Positions 1 through 13,100 of a stretch of 64,000 nt of DNA are shown here, one piece after another. Below the pieces are notes generated by a model. That model was not told where the DNA came from. It ran no database searches and saw only the letters and a list, made by a program, of their open reading frames with translations. The stretch spans positions 42,878,157 to 42,942,156 of the forward strand of contig NC_090698.1 in assembly GCF_040954835.1 (NCBI RefSeq), read 5' to 3'. The translations under genes and the position numbers were made by a program. The DNA is from Lepisosteus oculatus (Eukaryota; Chordata; Actinopteri; Semionotiformes; Lepisosteidae). Each line of letters begins with the position of its first letter. Within the stretch, counting starts at the first letter, position 1.

Positions 1-1627
1 ATTGTTATGAACCCAGGAACAATACCATTCATACAGTCAAGAAATCTATTGTGTTTGCTTACTATTTAAAATGGAAATAATACAGTATTGTGCATGCACC
101 CGGTGACTTAATGAAGTAAAACATAGACATAATTGTATTTATATTATGCATTAGGAATATCTTAAAATTAAATAAATTAATCTACACCTGTGATGGCCTG
201 GCGTCCCCTCCAGGGTGTACCCTGCCTTGCACCCATTGTATGCCCAGATTTACAGTAGATGTTGGGGATTTCATCTAAATTAGTGTAGAACTTTATTTTA
301 TTTTGAGTATGTATTTTATCTTATCCATTGGTTTTGCACTACAGACCCATTTCCTCTTCTGGATTATGGTGTCATTTGTGGACTACTTATTGTGCTGAAA
401 AGTACATTATCATAACCAGACACTTACATTAATTTAGTACGAGAATTCTTGCAGGTCTGGGTTTTATTTCCATTGACACAAGACAGAAAAGTACCCTATC
501 ATTTGTTTTAGTGGTGTTTAGCCAATCAATTTTTCAAATAAAGCAGGTCAATATCAATACAGCATAACTCTGATGTGAAAAAACAACAACTGAGCAACTA
601 CTCAGTGAATAACCAAATTATATCTGACTCTCCAGTTACTGTCAAATTCCTGGTTAAAATGAGAAAACTAATTTCTTTAATCATTAAATTTTTTATATAT
701 ATATTTGCAACTACGGTTGTGATGTGGCGATAAGGGTTAAGTCATCCATCTAATTGAAGCAAATTATTTGCTTTTTTTGTGTGGGGTGTTTCTGTGACCT
801 TCTCATGTCCAGAGATTTGAAAATTGCATTGTGTTGGCCCGACTCTCGCTTTGTAATCATAATCTTAAACACTGGCATTTATACAAAGAATGAATAATCT
901 GGCTGTCTGGAGAAAGCTTGAGTATAAAAAATAAGAAGAGCTTGCACAAAATTAAGAAAAGCAATTAAATCTAATAGTGAGAGGGGATCTTAAGTGACTT
1001 AGCTACTAAAAAGATTTACAAACAGTGCAAATTGACTCCTGGGACCTACTAGACAAAGTGTGCCCCAACAGTAATGTGAAGTATGTGTCCTCTAACCTTT
1101 GCTAGTGCAGTCTGTGGATAACTGGACCCCAGATTTGAATGGCTGTTTCACAGGCACTTCTGAGTGCATGACATGCCCAGTCCACATAAACATTAAACAA
1201 ACCCTCTACAGTAAAAGATCAGCCTTCCAATGCAAAAGGTTTGAGAGCTTGAGAGAGTCCTGTGGAGTACTGTCTCAATAACAATCCCATCAGGCCTCAC
1301 CACTGATTAAGCTGGCTATTCTACTTCTCTACTAAATCTTTGGAGCTCTTGGCTTGTCAAATGAGGGAAGGCTTAGCAGGTGTCATAGCTGTGGAATGTC
1401 TGCACGTGTCCTCATATTCCCTATAGAAGGGATGTAGTGGTAAGCAGATTGAATAAGTGGTTCTATAGAGGATGGGTATGAAGCAGAAGGTGATGACTAT
1501 TTAAAAACAATAAATATTTGTTAAATCAATGTAAATAATTGAGTGATAAGTATCTGTTTATAAATTTTATGAAAGCCTGGTGACAGTGAGACACCAGATA
1601 CCCAATTAATTGGCAGCATACAATTAT
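1..1627. other. Intergenic, no gene seen
   Basis: AT-rich DNA with one SINE tail (186-262). Short ORFs such as 1099-1281 have no recognisable motif. I saw no exon of crhbp, the expected next gene after s100z in human. Confidence 0.6.
186..262 (+). repeat. Fragment of tRNA-derived SINE family A (3' part)
   Basis: Contains the family's conserved tail region, CTGTGATGGCCTGGCGTCCC then CAGGGTGTACCCTGCCTTGCACCC. The tRNA-like head is missing. It shares this block with the longer copies at 3466, 34276 and 48563. Confidence 0.6.
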
Positions 1628-2110
1628 ATAAAGATAAATGGATATAAAAAACACAGCACAGAAACTACCCTAGCTAAAGTCACTAACAATCTTCTTAAGG
1701 TGTCTTTTCTGGTATCTAAATCCACATTGAACAATCTTCAGTATGCAGCTATAATCTTGAGGTCTAGTGCAAGTGATCACATTACTGCTATCCTGGACTC
1801 CTTGCTCTGGCTTCAGGTTTCGTGTTCAAAATTCTCATGCTCACCCATAAGGCTCTACGTGACTGGGCATCTCAGTATCTGCCTGACTTACTATTGTCCT
1901 GCTCCCCACTTTGTAACCTTATTTTGCCTAATTCTGTCTCCTCTCTGTTACCAAGCCCATCTACACTCTATGGGTGACAGGATCTGCTCCTGCTATACCC
2001 CAAGGCTATAGAATGTTATCCCTATGTATGTCTGAGAGTCACCTTCACTGAGCTCTTTCAAATCTAAACCAAAACCTTCTTTTTTAGAAGGGCTTTTATT
2101 TAACTGGATT
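1628..2110 (+). mobile_element. Degenerate LINE fragment (L2/CR1-related)
   Basis: The plus-strand translation carries a piece like the reverse-transcriptase region (HSTETTLAKVTNNLL, compare the common LINE TALVKVTNDLL). It is followed directly by a piece like the LINE C-terminus (LNNLQYAAIILRSSASDHIT, then KALRDWASQYLPDLL in another frame, then a serine-rich LSSFKSK-type end). The two parts are not adjacent in complete elements, so an internal deletion is likely. Several frame changes make it inactive. The family is named from protein memory only. Confidence 0.55.
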
Positions 2111-3465
2111 CTGTCTTCTTCTTATTATTATTATGATTGTATGATTTCTTAACATGATTTATTGTATGATTTTGCTGTTTTCTTTTTGCTGTGTTTTGAA
2201 TGGCAGTGTGAACACATTCCAATATTGTACAAAGATTGGAATATGAAATGAGCATGAAGGTTTTCCATTTTGATGGGTTGTTGTTATCATGAATGCAATC
2301 GTTCGGAGCTCAAAAGGGATTGACTTCCTTCCTAAAATCTCCAATTGCCATGCAATTTGGAAAATCAGCTTCAGAAATGAGCAGTGGCATAGGTGGTCGA
2401 TTGCTCTGCACAGATGTATTTTAAACTAATTTCAGCATTGCCTCTCATGACTTAGACATTCTTACCACCTGCCTGTTCAATGACTTGAAGAAACACCTAA
2501 CTGCAGAAGCAGTTTCAGAATGATGCTATTTACAGCTTGCTGCAACCATCTGAAAATCACTAGCATTCAGTAATGTAAATAAAAGGTGACACAGAAGTGC
2601 AGATATATACTGAGAGGCACCAGAAATATATGTTCAATATATTTCAAATTCCACCTTGTCTAGATAAATGCATATGGCCTCTATGTCAGAACACGTGCAC
2701 TGAAGCACTTAATTATCCTTTTCCGTCTCAGATGTTTTGTTTGTGACTGACTGCTGTCCATACTGAAAGTTGATTTTTCTCTTATTTTAATTCAGCATTA
2801 ACTGTATATGTGAAGATATTTTCAAATGAATTCCTCAGAAACCCACAAACTGAGGACACCTTGTTTGACCTCTGATTCTCAGTTTAGAACAGTGATACAG
2901 CTTAATAAATATAATACAATGTTGTACTTAGTACGGTGCAGTTAATAATAATAATCCTCCGCTGGTACCTGCTTTGACCAACTGGTCAACGCTGCTTTTC
3001 CAAAATGTCCAGTTCTCAGAAAAATGTAAAGCATCCACAGAACCAGGCTCTGGAGAGCTCTTGGAACCACTGTGTGCCCCTGTGAATTCTTTAACCAGTG
3101 GGTTCGTACCCTGGTAGGACAATAGCCTTTCTGAAGCTTTGTAACCTAACGATATATGCTTCCCACTGCATCAACCCATCACATAGTCTCAGTTTGAGCC
3201 CAACCATCGTCATACCTGGGATGGAAGAGCTGAGGTTAGGTGCCAGCTGCAGACTTGATTATGGAGGCAGACAGTGAGGTCATCCTGCTTCCTGGCAACC
3301 AACTTCCATGGTGAACTTTTGGGCTTGCAGAAGGTGTTGTTCTCCTAATGCAGAGTTCCAGAGAAGGGCATTCAGATGTCTATCTCTCCAAATAAAGGAA
3401 AGTGGACATGCTCCTATTCAAACACGTTTACATGAGAACACTCATACATAAATGTATATACTGTA
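2111..3465. other. Intergenic, nothing recognised
   Basis: AT-rich sequence without a convincing ORF, RNA gene or repeat family I can name. Confidence 0.5.
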
Positions 3466-3840
3466 GGGCAGTATGGTGACACTGTGGTCAGCATTGCTGC
3501 CTTGCAGCACTAGGGCCCTGGATTTAGGTCTTGACCTGAGGTGCTGTCTGCATGGAGTTTTTATGTTCTCCCCATGTTCATGTGAGTTTCCTCCAGGTGC
3601 TTTGTCCAATGATTGTATATTGATATGTATACAAGGAAAGACATATTGCTAGGTTAATTGACTTCTGAAAATATTGGCCCTGTCGAGAGTGTGTGCATGT
3701 CTGTGTGTGCCCTGTGATGGACTGGCATCCTATCCAGGTTGTATTCTGCCTTGCACCCGTTGCTTGCGAGGATAACCTCTGGCTCCTCCACAACCCTGAA
3801 TTGGATGAAACATCCATTTAATAAATAGATATATGAATGG
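3466..3840 (+). repeat. tRNA-derived SINE family A, near full length
   Basis: The head has a tRNA-like arrangement (GCAGTATGGTGACACTGTGG as box A region, then AGCATTGCTGCCTTGCAGCA). It is followed by the family body (GGAGTTTTTATGTTCTCCCC, TTAATTGACTTCTG, GTGCCCTGTGATGGACTGGC) and the tail ending in GATATATGAATGG. At least seven other copies or pieces occur in the window. Confidence 0.75.
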
Positions 3841-5054
3841 TTAAACTTTGAAAATGAGTGGAAAAGTGGAGAGTAAAATAGGGTTTAAAAGGTTTATTAA
3901 AATCTGTCAGGAAGTATTTCTGAAAGTTACATAACCATGTCTACTAATGCAGTAGTAGAACATGAAAAGTCAATGTCAAGGCTTCATGTAGCTAAAATGT
4001 GAGATCCTTGATGAATTAGTGTCAGATTGTTTTCAAAGAAAAAAAGAGATTCTGCTCCCAAGATTTAACACCCACTCTCTGGCTTTTCACCAAGCAAATC
4101 AAAGATACTGAAAAAATCCGAAATTAAAGAGAAAGGAATACAATCCTTTTGAATGAATGAAGTATCTTTGGCTGCTCTAGAAATTATTCCTGTGGTACAT
4201 CATTCTAAAACTAAAGAAAATGAACATGCCCTTTAGGATTGTTTAAATCTCCTAAACTTATTGTATTTAATACTTGTTTAAAACGTCATCACCTATGAGA
4301 GATCAGAGAAAAACCTCCTTAACAAATGTCTTGAGATGATGCCTTGAAAGGCACCATATAAAAACTACACACTCAAACATAAGAATTTTCATGCTCTCTG
4401 TATCAAGCACTTTATTGGTGATGAAAAGATGGGAACACAAAGATTCCAAGGAGTAATTAAACACATGTATTAAATTAGATTTACAGTAAAAATAATTAGG
4501 AATTTGCTTACATTGCAATCAGGATTTCATCCATAGCTTACAGTTGAAACCTTATTATTGGAAATATCTCAGACTTAGGAGCAATAATTACCCATTAAAA
4601 GTGAACATTCCTGGGCTTCATACATATACCATACATATACTGTAAAGATATATTACAATTGCATTCCACATAAATAATAAAATCTGGCATTTCAGTTGTT
4701 TAACATTCCAATATATAGTAATTTTATTTAAATAGAACTTTAGGGCTGCTCCGTAACTTTTTATAACAAAAGAACACCAGAAAGCAAAATAGTTTGGTGT
4801 TCACATTCAATCTCATAGCTAGAATGTGGTTACTTGTTTGAAGGATTAAATGTTCTTGTGACCGGAATGGGTCCTGTGGTGAATTTCACTGTGAAACATT
4901 CTTCAGCAGCTGATGGTGGTAAGGAGAAGAAACACTGTAAAACCTTTACTTGAAGACTAAAGACCATAGAGCTGTGAGTGATTACAGTTACAGAGAATGA
5001 GTGATAAAGTTTGTGGGTTTCCTGTTGTGTTACCTCAGCTATTTGTCACATTGT
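3841..5054. other. Intergenic, 3' flank of s100z
   Basis: No ORF or repeat supported. The region before 5055 may be partly transcribed beyond the s100z polyadenylation site. Confidence 0.5.
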
Positions 5055-5060
5055 TTTATT
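5055..5060 (-). terminator. s100z: Candidate polyadenylation signal of s100z
   Basis: AATAAA on the minus strand, about 170 bases past the s100z stop codon. It is the first such hexamer I see downstream. There is no transcript evidence. Confidence 0.45.
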
Positions 5061-5230
5061 TTTGGAAGAGTTTCCAGACTGTTCACATTGCCTTTAAAAC
5101 TGGAAGTTAAAAAACCAAAGTTACAGCTGCTATCTAATTTTGACACTTTACAAGACATTTTAAGAAAGTGTGAAAGTTTTACACAAAATACATCCTGCTA
5201 CAATTCTGAGAACCCCTTGCACTCAGGATC

Positions 5231-8200
5231 TTATTTTCCCTTCTTCTTCTGTTGTTCCTCAAAGAAGTCATTGCAAGCCACTGTCAGAGCAGCTACCAGC
5301 ACCACGAACTCATTGAAATCTACTTCATTGTCTTTGTTTGAGTCCAGGTCATTCATGATTTTGTCCACAAGCATCGGATCCTTTTGCGACTGAAAGAGAG
5401 AAAGAGCAAAGTTGATCATGTAAAAGATAGGACTAGAGAATTAATCAAACACTTTCCAGTCGCTTTTCAGTTCTGAATGAACTTGAAGTCTGAATGTAGT
5501 CTATGGGTGAGTGACAGAAGTGAAACTTCAGCACTGCATCAACATTTTTAGGGATGTTTATTCCAAAGCCAAAAACGTCAAAACAGATATAGTTTGTTTG
5601 TTAGAAGCTAAATGCAACATGGAAAACATGCCAGCATCACAGTAGCTGTTTGATTAATCAATTTCAATGGTTTTATACGAAAAGGTTTGTTTCATTATAC
5701 AGATGTTAATACACAAAGAACAGCAGGCTAATTCATTCAAGAAGTTCATTTAGCCTATAACATTACAAAAAAATCCATTCATAATAAAGCTCATGAGAAT
5801 AGATTGGATTTAGTGGCATTGAAGAATCACTGAACCATAAAATCTGGCATGCTAGGATATAGTTTTTTTTTGTTTTAATCAACAGATTTTAGTTGAACTG
5901 TGATGCCACATAGAATATTCTCTGCAAAAGAAAAGTTTCCAGTTCATAGAAACAAATACATCAGATCTAATAACATAACAGATTACAATGAGAAATCAAT
6001 GTGCCACAAACACTCAAAGACCTAACTTGTTGATAAGGCCATAGGAATAAGATTAGTAAGGCTGGGTAATCTGTACTGTATGTGTCAAAGTCAATCATGA
6101 ATTAAAGTGATTATAACTTCAATTTTCACCTCTCCCAGACCCAGGATAAGAAGCTATAAGCAACTTTTTATTAAAGCTTATTTTTAGAACCTGTCAAAAA
6201 ACAAAAAACAGAATTATTTTTCTTTTGTAAGTTCGGACTCGGCTCCCAACCATCTCACCAGTGAAAAGATTTGCCTGTGCTTTAGGGTGAACTCTCCAGC
6301 CCTAAGACTCGTACTCAATCCCGCCTGTGCCAGATTCTGATTGTGGCATAAGGAAGGTAAGTGATGGTGCCAACTACCCAGAAGAGGACCCAGAAGAGGA
6401 ATCTGCACTGAAATCATTTGAACGATCAACTGTTCATTCACAGGCTGAAGGCTGGCCTCAGCATCAGTTGACTCTGAAGCTGAACTTTTCTACGCTTCTT
6501 TACATAAATTGAAAATGCATCTCAAAGGCCTTGGTCCTGAAGGGCAGCAAAGAATGCATTGAACCGTCCCACATCAGGATCGATGACACAAAAGACAGGA
6601 CAGTACACTAGGGTCTCGACATCCGCAAATGAAACATTTGCAAATTTGCTCATTCGTGATTCATTCTGGCCGATGGGGTTTTGGATGGAAGAAGAATGAA
6701 ACCGAGCTGAAGTTTGTCACTCACAACGTTCAAATGGGTGGTGCAATAGACTAGAAACACAAGACGAAACTACTGTAGCTAGTTAGCGAGCCTCACCCGG
6801 CCTCCTGCTTAAGTACCTAATGCACAGCATCCGTGTCTCGACTTGGTCTTGTTTTTCTGTTGTAATCAACACTGGAGGTTCTGTCTCGGCAGATTGGGGA
6901 ATGACAGGCTGGGCACAACTTCACAGGCTCACACACAGTTTTATCGCCCTTCTCATTACAGTGTGGTGTGTTAACTAAGAGGCAGAGAGAGGCACAGAGG
7001 AAGGATTCATGATGTTTATATTAGATGATTATGATAATTATGTTATTACTGCAGTTTCTTTTAGTTTCTCAATGTTATTTAAATTAACTTAAAGCCACTA
7101 CATTAGTACTGTAAATATCAGATAAGGGAGATTTACTTATGTCTTTTAACCATACATTCTACAGTATGTACTGTAGTACGTTATGATAAAGGGATGGACT
7201 TGGTTATATGTGAATTTGGCTATTTACAACTGTTCTCTGCACTTGTTAATGTGAAAGCCCTATTGCATAAAAACAAATACCACATCAATGGAGGAAAATG
7301 TATTAAAGAGTCAAAGTGTCTGATAGAAGAGTAGCTCTTTCTTGCATCAATCAATCAAAAAATCCAGTTTTAGGAACTAGGTACTGTATTGGATGATGGT
7401 TCACAATGATCGTGATTCCTTAAGATAGAGTTCATTTACCAAAATGTCCTTCAAGGTAGGTGTGATCTTGGGGTTCTGATAAAATTGGAATCATTCAACA
7501 TAATGGGCTTTCACAGTTTGTGACCTAAAACTGAGTAATAGTAACCTTAAACTGCTGTGTGATGCTGTGCCTGCGGTGACGTGCTAGATGAGAAAAATGA
7601 CACTTGTGGATATAACAATTAAACAGTCCCTTTAAAGCAGATCTGTAGTCAGCACTTACAAATCTACTTTATAGCCTAACCTGAAGGAGGTGTACGGTTT
7701 CCTCATATGACTCACAAATATGACTCACTTTTTTGACGCAGACCAGTATTTTTTTTCTCTGTGTGTGTTTGTTTGGTACAAAGTGTCCCATTCGGGGAAT
7801 GACAACTGGGGCAGAGTCCCAGGGAGTAAGTAGTTAGTTGAGAATAATAATAAAGGCAAACTTTATTTGGAGTGCACTGTAGCAGAAGGTGACCCAGCCA
7901 TGTGGGCCATTAAGTCTCCAGAGATATGGCTGCAGCTGTGCCGCCATATCACTGCTGAGAAGAAGCAGTTTCCTCTTAGCACTCTTCTAGATGAGAGTCA
8001 TATGCCACAACACTTATCAGGCAACAAACACTCATTTCATTTCCTCAGAGAACATGTAACAGGTCCACTATCTGCACCAGAGCAGGCTTACAGTACATTC
8101 CATCAGTTGTGGATCAACAGATACAAAAACAAGAAAAGTGGTCTGTCTGCCCTTGTTGTTGACTGCAGATACAGCAAGGTTAAAATATTTACCTTTTTCT

Positions 8201-9829
8201 AAAGAAAAAAGCTATACAGGAATGAAATGACTGAACATTCTCTATAGTTTTCTCATCCATCTGTGTCATATGTGTGAACTTTGTAAATAAAACTTAACTA
8301 AGCTTAGAAAATATGTATTTAAAAGACTACGCCTTTGAAAATGTGTATACCTGTAATTTTGATGGCCTACATATGCATATTTGCTATTTAATTATATAAA
8401 CGTAAGATTGTTTTTCGGTAGGGTAAGAGGTTCATGAACCGTGTTTGTCTTTCAGATCCATACTTAATGGACATCTGTTGAATTTTTCTCATTAACTTTA
8501 AGTACGCCGAATTCTCCTTTTCTGGTTTAACACAATTTCAAGTCTGTTATTTGAAATCTTGTAACATAGATTAATGCCACTTATGTGAAAAGGTTGCGCA
8601 CAATAAATTGCAGTAGTGAATCTGCTGTCTGGCAGAAGAAATAACAAAATCCACAAACAGCAATAAGAATCAGACTTTTCAAGGTCGGTTATTTTTTTTA
8701 TCTTACTAACAAGCCCTTTGTGTTTGTTATAAATTAGCATACTGTAGATAACACGTTTTCTATCTTTATACATCTTACACTTCAGCGAAGTCTTTAAGAA
8801 CTGCCTGTATCTTATCCTATCCAGTGTCCCCCGGGAATACAAAACATAAACCTGAGCACTAACCTAGAAGAACACGATTTGAGAGGATCATGTTCCCAAA
8901 ATGAATGCCTTTTACGTAAATTTTAAAATACGTTTGCCTTTGACTTTTCATTACGTAAAGTGGGTTTTCCGATCCGCTGTAAAGCAAGAGTAAACATCAC
9001 AAGGACCAAATTAAGGCACTGATCCTAATAATTTAGCATGATGCATAGAATTTTGATTTGTTCCGACATTCTACAATTTGAAGTACGACGTCACAATTAT
9101 ATCTTTGTTAACAACATTTTCCGATATCGGTGTTTTATCAGGGTGCCTTTGTTGTCTAGGTGGCCACCAATGTTCCAATTAAAGATAAAAACACGAAATT
9201 GTACAAAATGATCGTGATTATATACAGTTGCCCGTAATACAATTTAGATTGGTGATCTTTAGATTCATTGCTTTATGAAATATGCTATAGAACATATAGC
9301 GGCGTTATTTATTTAACATAGAACATACAGTATATAGTGAATTCATTAAAAAAAATAGAAAAGGGGTGAACTTGGGAGGGAAGACGATCTGATTTCCTAC
9401 ACTGTGCTCGCTAAAGGAGGAACCAAACGGCATCTGTAAATGAAGTAGTTAATCGAAATATACAATTGTGTCCAAAGTGATAAAAATGTTTGTGGGTATT
9501 TTGTGGGTTCTTCCTTTGTGGGTATTCACTGTGTAAGACTATATTAAAAGCAAATGAAGGAAGGATAATCAATTAGGATCCTAATACTCAAACATGCGAG
9601 GACTGAGTAAAGTATTACTCAACTTGTCAATTGATAGTCTGCTATCAACAGATACAGTACTTGCATTCCCGGAAAATGCGACTCTTACCGTCAGAAAGTC
9701 GGTGAGCTCACTGTTAAGCAGCTGCTTGAGTTCGCCCTTGTTGAGTTTGTACTTGTCACCCTCATTACCGGAGTAGTTGTGAAAGACATTGATCAATGCA
9801 TCCATGGCTCTCTCCAGTTGGGTCGGCAT
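5231..9829 (-). CDS. s100z: S100 calcium-binding protein Z
   Basis: Small EF-hand calcium sensor, cytosolic and normally dimeric. Two coding exons are seen: 9689-9829 (residues 1-47, MPTQLERAMDALINVF...) and 5231-5389 (residues 48-99, ending EEQQKKKGK). Donor ACG|gtaaga and acceptor ctctctttcag|TCG are both phase 0, and the 4.3-kb intron lies between. The joined 99-residue length equals human S100Z, and the start MPTQLE and the end of the protein match it closely from memory. Residues 20-33 form the S100-type pseudo EF-hand; residues 63-74 (D63, N65, D67, E69, D71, E74) form a canonical EF loop with all ligands present. The start codon has a strong context (caccATG). It lies downstream of the PAR genes and on the same strand, as in human 5q13. 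Identification as s100z rather than another S100 rests on sequence and synteny. Confidence 0.95.
5390..9688 (-). other. s100z: s100z intron
   Basis: A 4.3-kb intron. Most is AT-rich. The stretch 6190-6990 is richer in GC and CpG than its surroundings and looks inserted, but I could not assign it to a family. ORFs at 7867-8202 and 8498-8842 show no known motif. Confidence 0.6.
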
Positions 9830-10127
9830 GGTGATTTTGAAAAGAGAACGGAGCTGGGAGGAAACAAAATAAAAACATGTATCTAAATAATTTAAGATTT
9901 AAATTTTAATTAAGCATTAAAATAATGTTTATTTAAATATTGAATTATATTCACTATAAACGAATCATATATTACTTCAGGGCGTGTAAGACAGAGATGC
10001 AAGATTAGAAGACTTTTTCTTACAACACGAAGGGAATGACACTGTTATTCAGGTTTAAAGTAGCATTCTACACAGACAAAGAATAACAGTTCAAACTATA
10101 CAACTTGAATCCAATTTTAAGACTTAC

Positions 10128-10152
10128 CTGATCTGAATCCAGGAAAAAATGA
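10128..10152 (-). other. s100z: Likely noncoding first exon of s100z
   Basis: On the minus strand a good donor (ATCAG|gtaagt) ends a possible exon at 10128, about 25 bases below a TATA box. The next acceptor (cctcccag|CTCCG) is at 9853, 24 bases before the s100z ATG. A short noncoding exon 1 followed by a first coding exon is the usual S100 gene plan. The upstream limit is inferred from TATA spacing only. Confidence 0.6.
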
Positions 10153-10177
10153 GATGAATAAGATACAATACTGCCTG

Positions 10178-10185
10178 TTTATAAA
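10178..10185 (-). promoter_or_regulatory. s100z: TATA box of s100z
   Basis: TTTATAAA reads on the minus strand as ctTTATAAAC, about 26-35 bases upstream of the inferred start of the noncoding exon. The placement relative to the donor at 10128 supports it. Confidence 0.6.
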
Positions 10186-13100
10186 GACACATATCTCAGA
10201 AAACACCACCTTAGTTTGACCTGATTTAATTAATTCCACAGGTGAGCTTCCAGTGGCAACCGATTTTTAATTAAACACGTCCTTTATGAACAACAAGAAA
10301 AAAATGTTCCTTAATGAACTGTTATTCCCCAAGTCTTGCAATTGTTTCTTAGGAAGCTAGTCATTATAAATTTATAGGACACAGTATAAACAGGAAGTCC
10401 TATTGCCATACCAAAAACTACCCTATTGCCTTGACTCTAATGAATGGGTTGAATACTGTTGTTGTGCTGTATTTTGGCCATTATCTTTCTTCAGTACAGT
10501 TTGATCATACAATTGCATTGCAATAATATCATATGACATCTCAAAAGTGCCTTATTTAATAACATATATAGATCATGTATATAAAAATGTATCCAAAACA
10601 GTAGTAGAAAAACAACTAAATTATCTATTAAAATTAAAATTATGTTTGATATTCTAATTATTTTACACCCCATCTGCAATAAAAAAATACTTAACATGCA
10701 ACAATAGTAGCCATTTACAATATTAAGGAGTTAAGGAGAGTACAGTATGTTGTCTATATGACTATAGCACAGAGCCTAGATTAGTGAATATATAATAAAA
10801 GGTCCTATGACAATTTGGGCAGGACTTTTTCAATTTGAATGCAAGCTCTATAGACCATGATGTGCTCTTGCTGTGTTTTAAAAAATAAAACATATATTAT
10901 AGCTGTTTATCAGTTCCTAACATTAATAGAGATAAGGGTGCAATATTAATCAGTTATTCATTTATTTCTAGACATAATGGCTCAGTTACCCAGATACAAA
11001 CAGCATGTTTGTGTTTTATGAAAATGGAACTTCATAAAATGTACAAAGAGTTAATGTTAAGTTCCTGTTGTCAGTTCATTATGACACCCTGTGACTCACT
11101 GCACCTACAGTAGTACCTAGGTATACCCAAGGGACACGTTAAACTTAGCCTTTTTGCTTTATGTCAGTCATTGCATCAGGCAATTTCCTAGAACTCATTA
11201 TTCCCCAAACTCCAAGACACAACGTCAGCTGAATCTCGGAACAGTTCTCATGCTGGTGCAGAATAGTTGATGATCTCTATGCTAGAGTTAGGGCCCTTCA
11301 ACAATTCATCACAGACAGTGAAAGGATCTTGTTGTGCATAAGTAATTGTAATATGAAGCATTTTATGTACATTAACATTAATGTGCTCACATCTGCACTC
11401 TAAGCATTCTAAAAGCTGAGCAGCATCAGTTATATACAGTATCAGCAGTCTTCCTAATTTTAGCATGTCTTAAATTATTTGGATAGGCCTATGTTTTTCT
11501 TGATCATGAATGGTGTAATATTCATTCAGGCCTTAAGTAGTAGCTTGTTTAAAGAAAACTATAATGTATGTAGTTAATATAGTTTTCCAAAACTATGGAC
11601 ATGAACTATCCTTTTACAGCATAAACCAGTCAAGTGAGATCATGGCTTTTTTTCCTAATGGGTCCATTTAGTTTATTCTCTTTTATTCATGCAACCAGTT
11701 AGGACTACATAAATATACTGGCTGTATTTTTAAAGCCAAATAGACACTTTTTGGAAGGCAACAGGAACATTTATTTTTCTCTGCACTTCTCCTGTGGTCA
11801 GATCCAGTAAAGATTCAAGCTTATTTTGTTTATCAGATTTCACAAGGTTTTTTTCTGTTTCACTATAAAATCAACTTAATTTACTCCATACTCCTTTGCA
11901 AACTATTAAAATACAGATGTTGTTGTTTAGGTTTTTACTAAATTACCTCCTTTTCTTATAAATGGAAAAGCAAAACAAAAACAAATGCTTTCTTTAAATA
12001 ATTGTGGATTGAAAACAAGTTACATGGTTTTTGTAAGTGACCTAAGGCTGCATGTTTAACCCAGATGTTACAAGTATCAAACTAGCCGAACATGTGGAAA
12101 ACAGTGCTTCCAAACAAAATCAATGTCACAACTCCAGTACACTCCTTAATACACAGTTTATCTTATTATATTACTATATATACTGTATGTTAAGGTTTCA
12201 TAATTAATAGAATTTGAAGATGCATTCACAGTGAGATATTCTTAACTTTTTTCTAAATGAATGTGAATAACCAAAAAAAGCTCCTGAAAAACATCCCCTT
12301 TATATTTTTCAGCTCAGATCTGAAGTCAGGATCAAAGATTTTCATCTACTAACACAAGCAGCTAACTTATTTTCTTACTATTTATTTTCTAAATCGCAAT
12401 GCTTTTAGTGTGAACCCTCCACATCTGTGATGCAAACAAGGTCTAATTTCCCAGTTAAATAAGTTGTTTCCTTTGGTCAATCAGGCTTTCCACTGAGTGG
12501 TATTTAATTAACAAAAGTTATTTTATTTAATTAATCAATCATGGTCAGTTATTATTTATTCCTGTTGTACAAATATTGCCTCAGTAAATGCACTAACGTA
12601 ATACACACTAGGAAATCAACAATAGAATAGAGAATGCATTGAAAGGACAAAAGCTTGCTTGCTCACAGCTGTGTGTAAAATCAATAATTCTTGCTATTTT
12701 TAAAAATTCATTACTTTGAATGGCACAACATAATTTATATAACACACAACATGCGTAGCTAATTTAAAAAATAGCCATTTGCATCTTTTTGGAAGTAATA
12801 TACTGTAATTCAGGAGGCATGCTAATTAACAATTTGGAAATGAAAATTTGGATGCCCAGTCATTGCATAAACCATTAATTTGTGCTAATACAGCATATGT
12901 TTCATTCACTATGTTATTAAAAGTTGTTGCTGCTTCAAGAGGAAACTGGCTGTGCTCTACCTATTGCTCACCATGACAGCATAAAACCGTAAAAACTGTT
13001 AAAAACATAGCCTTTGCTTGTGAAACTGTTCAAAACTACTTTACTGTCCATACTAGGTTACTGGAAATCATGTACACAGTTTTTCTCAGTCATTTGGGAA

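Noticed and set aside
5001-5393. 130-residue plus-strand ORF
   Set aside because: It is the antisense shadow of the last s100z exon and its 3' UTR.
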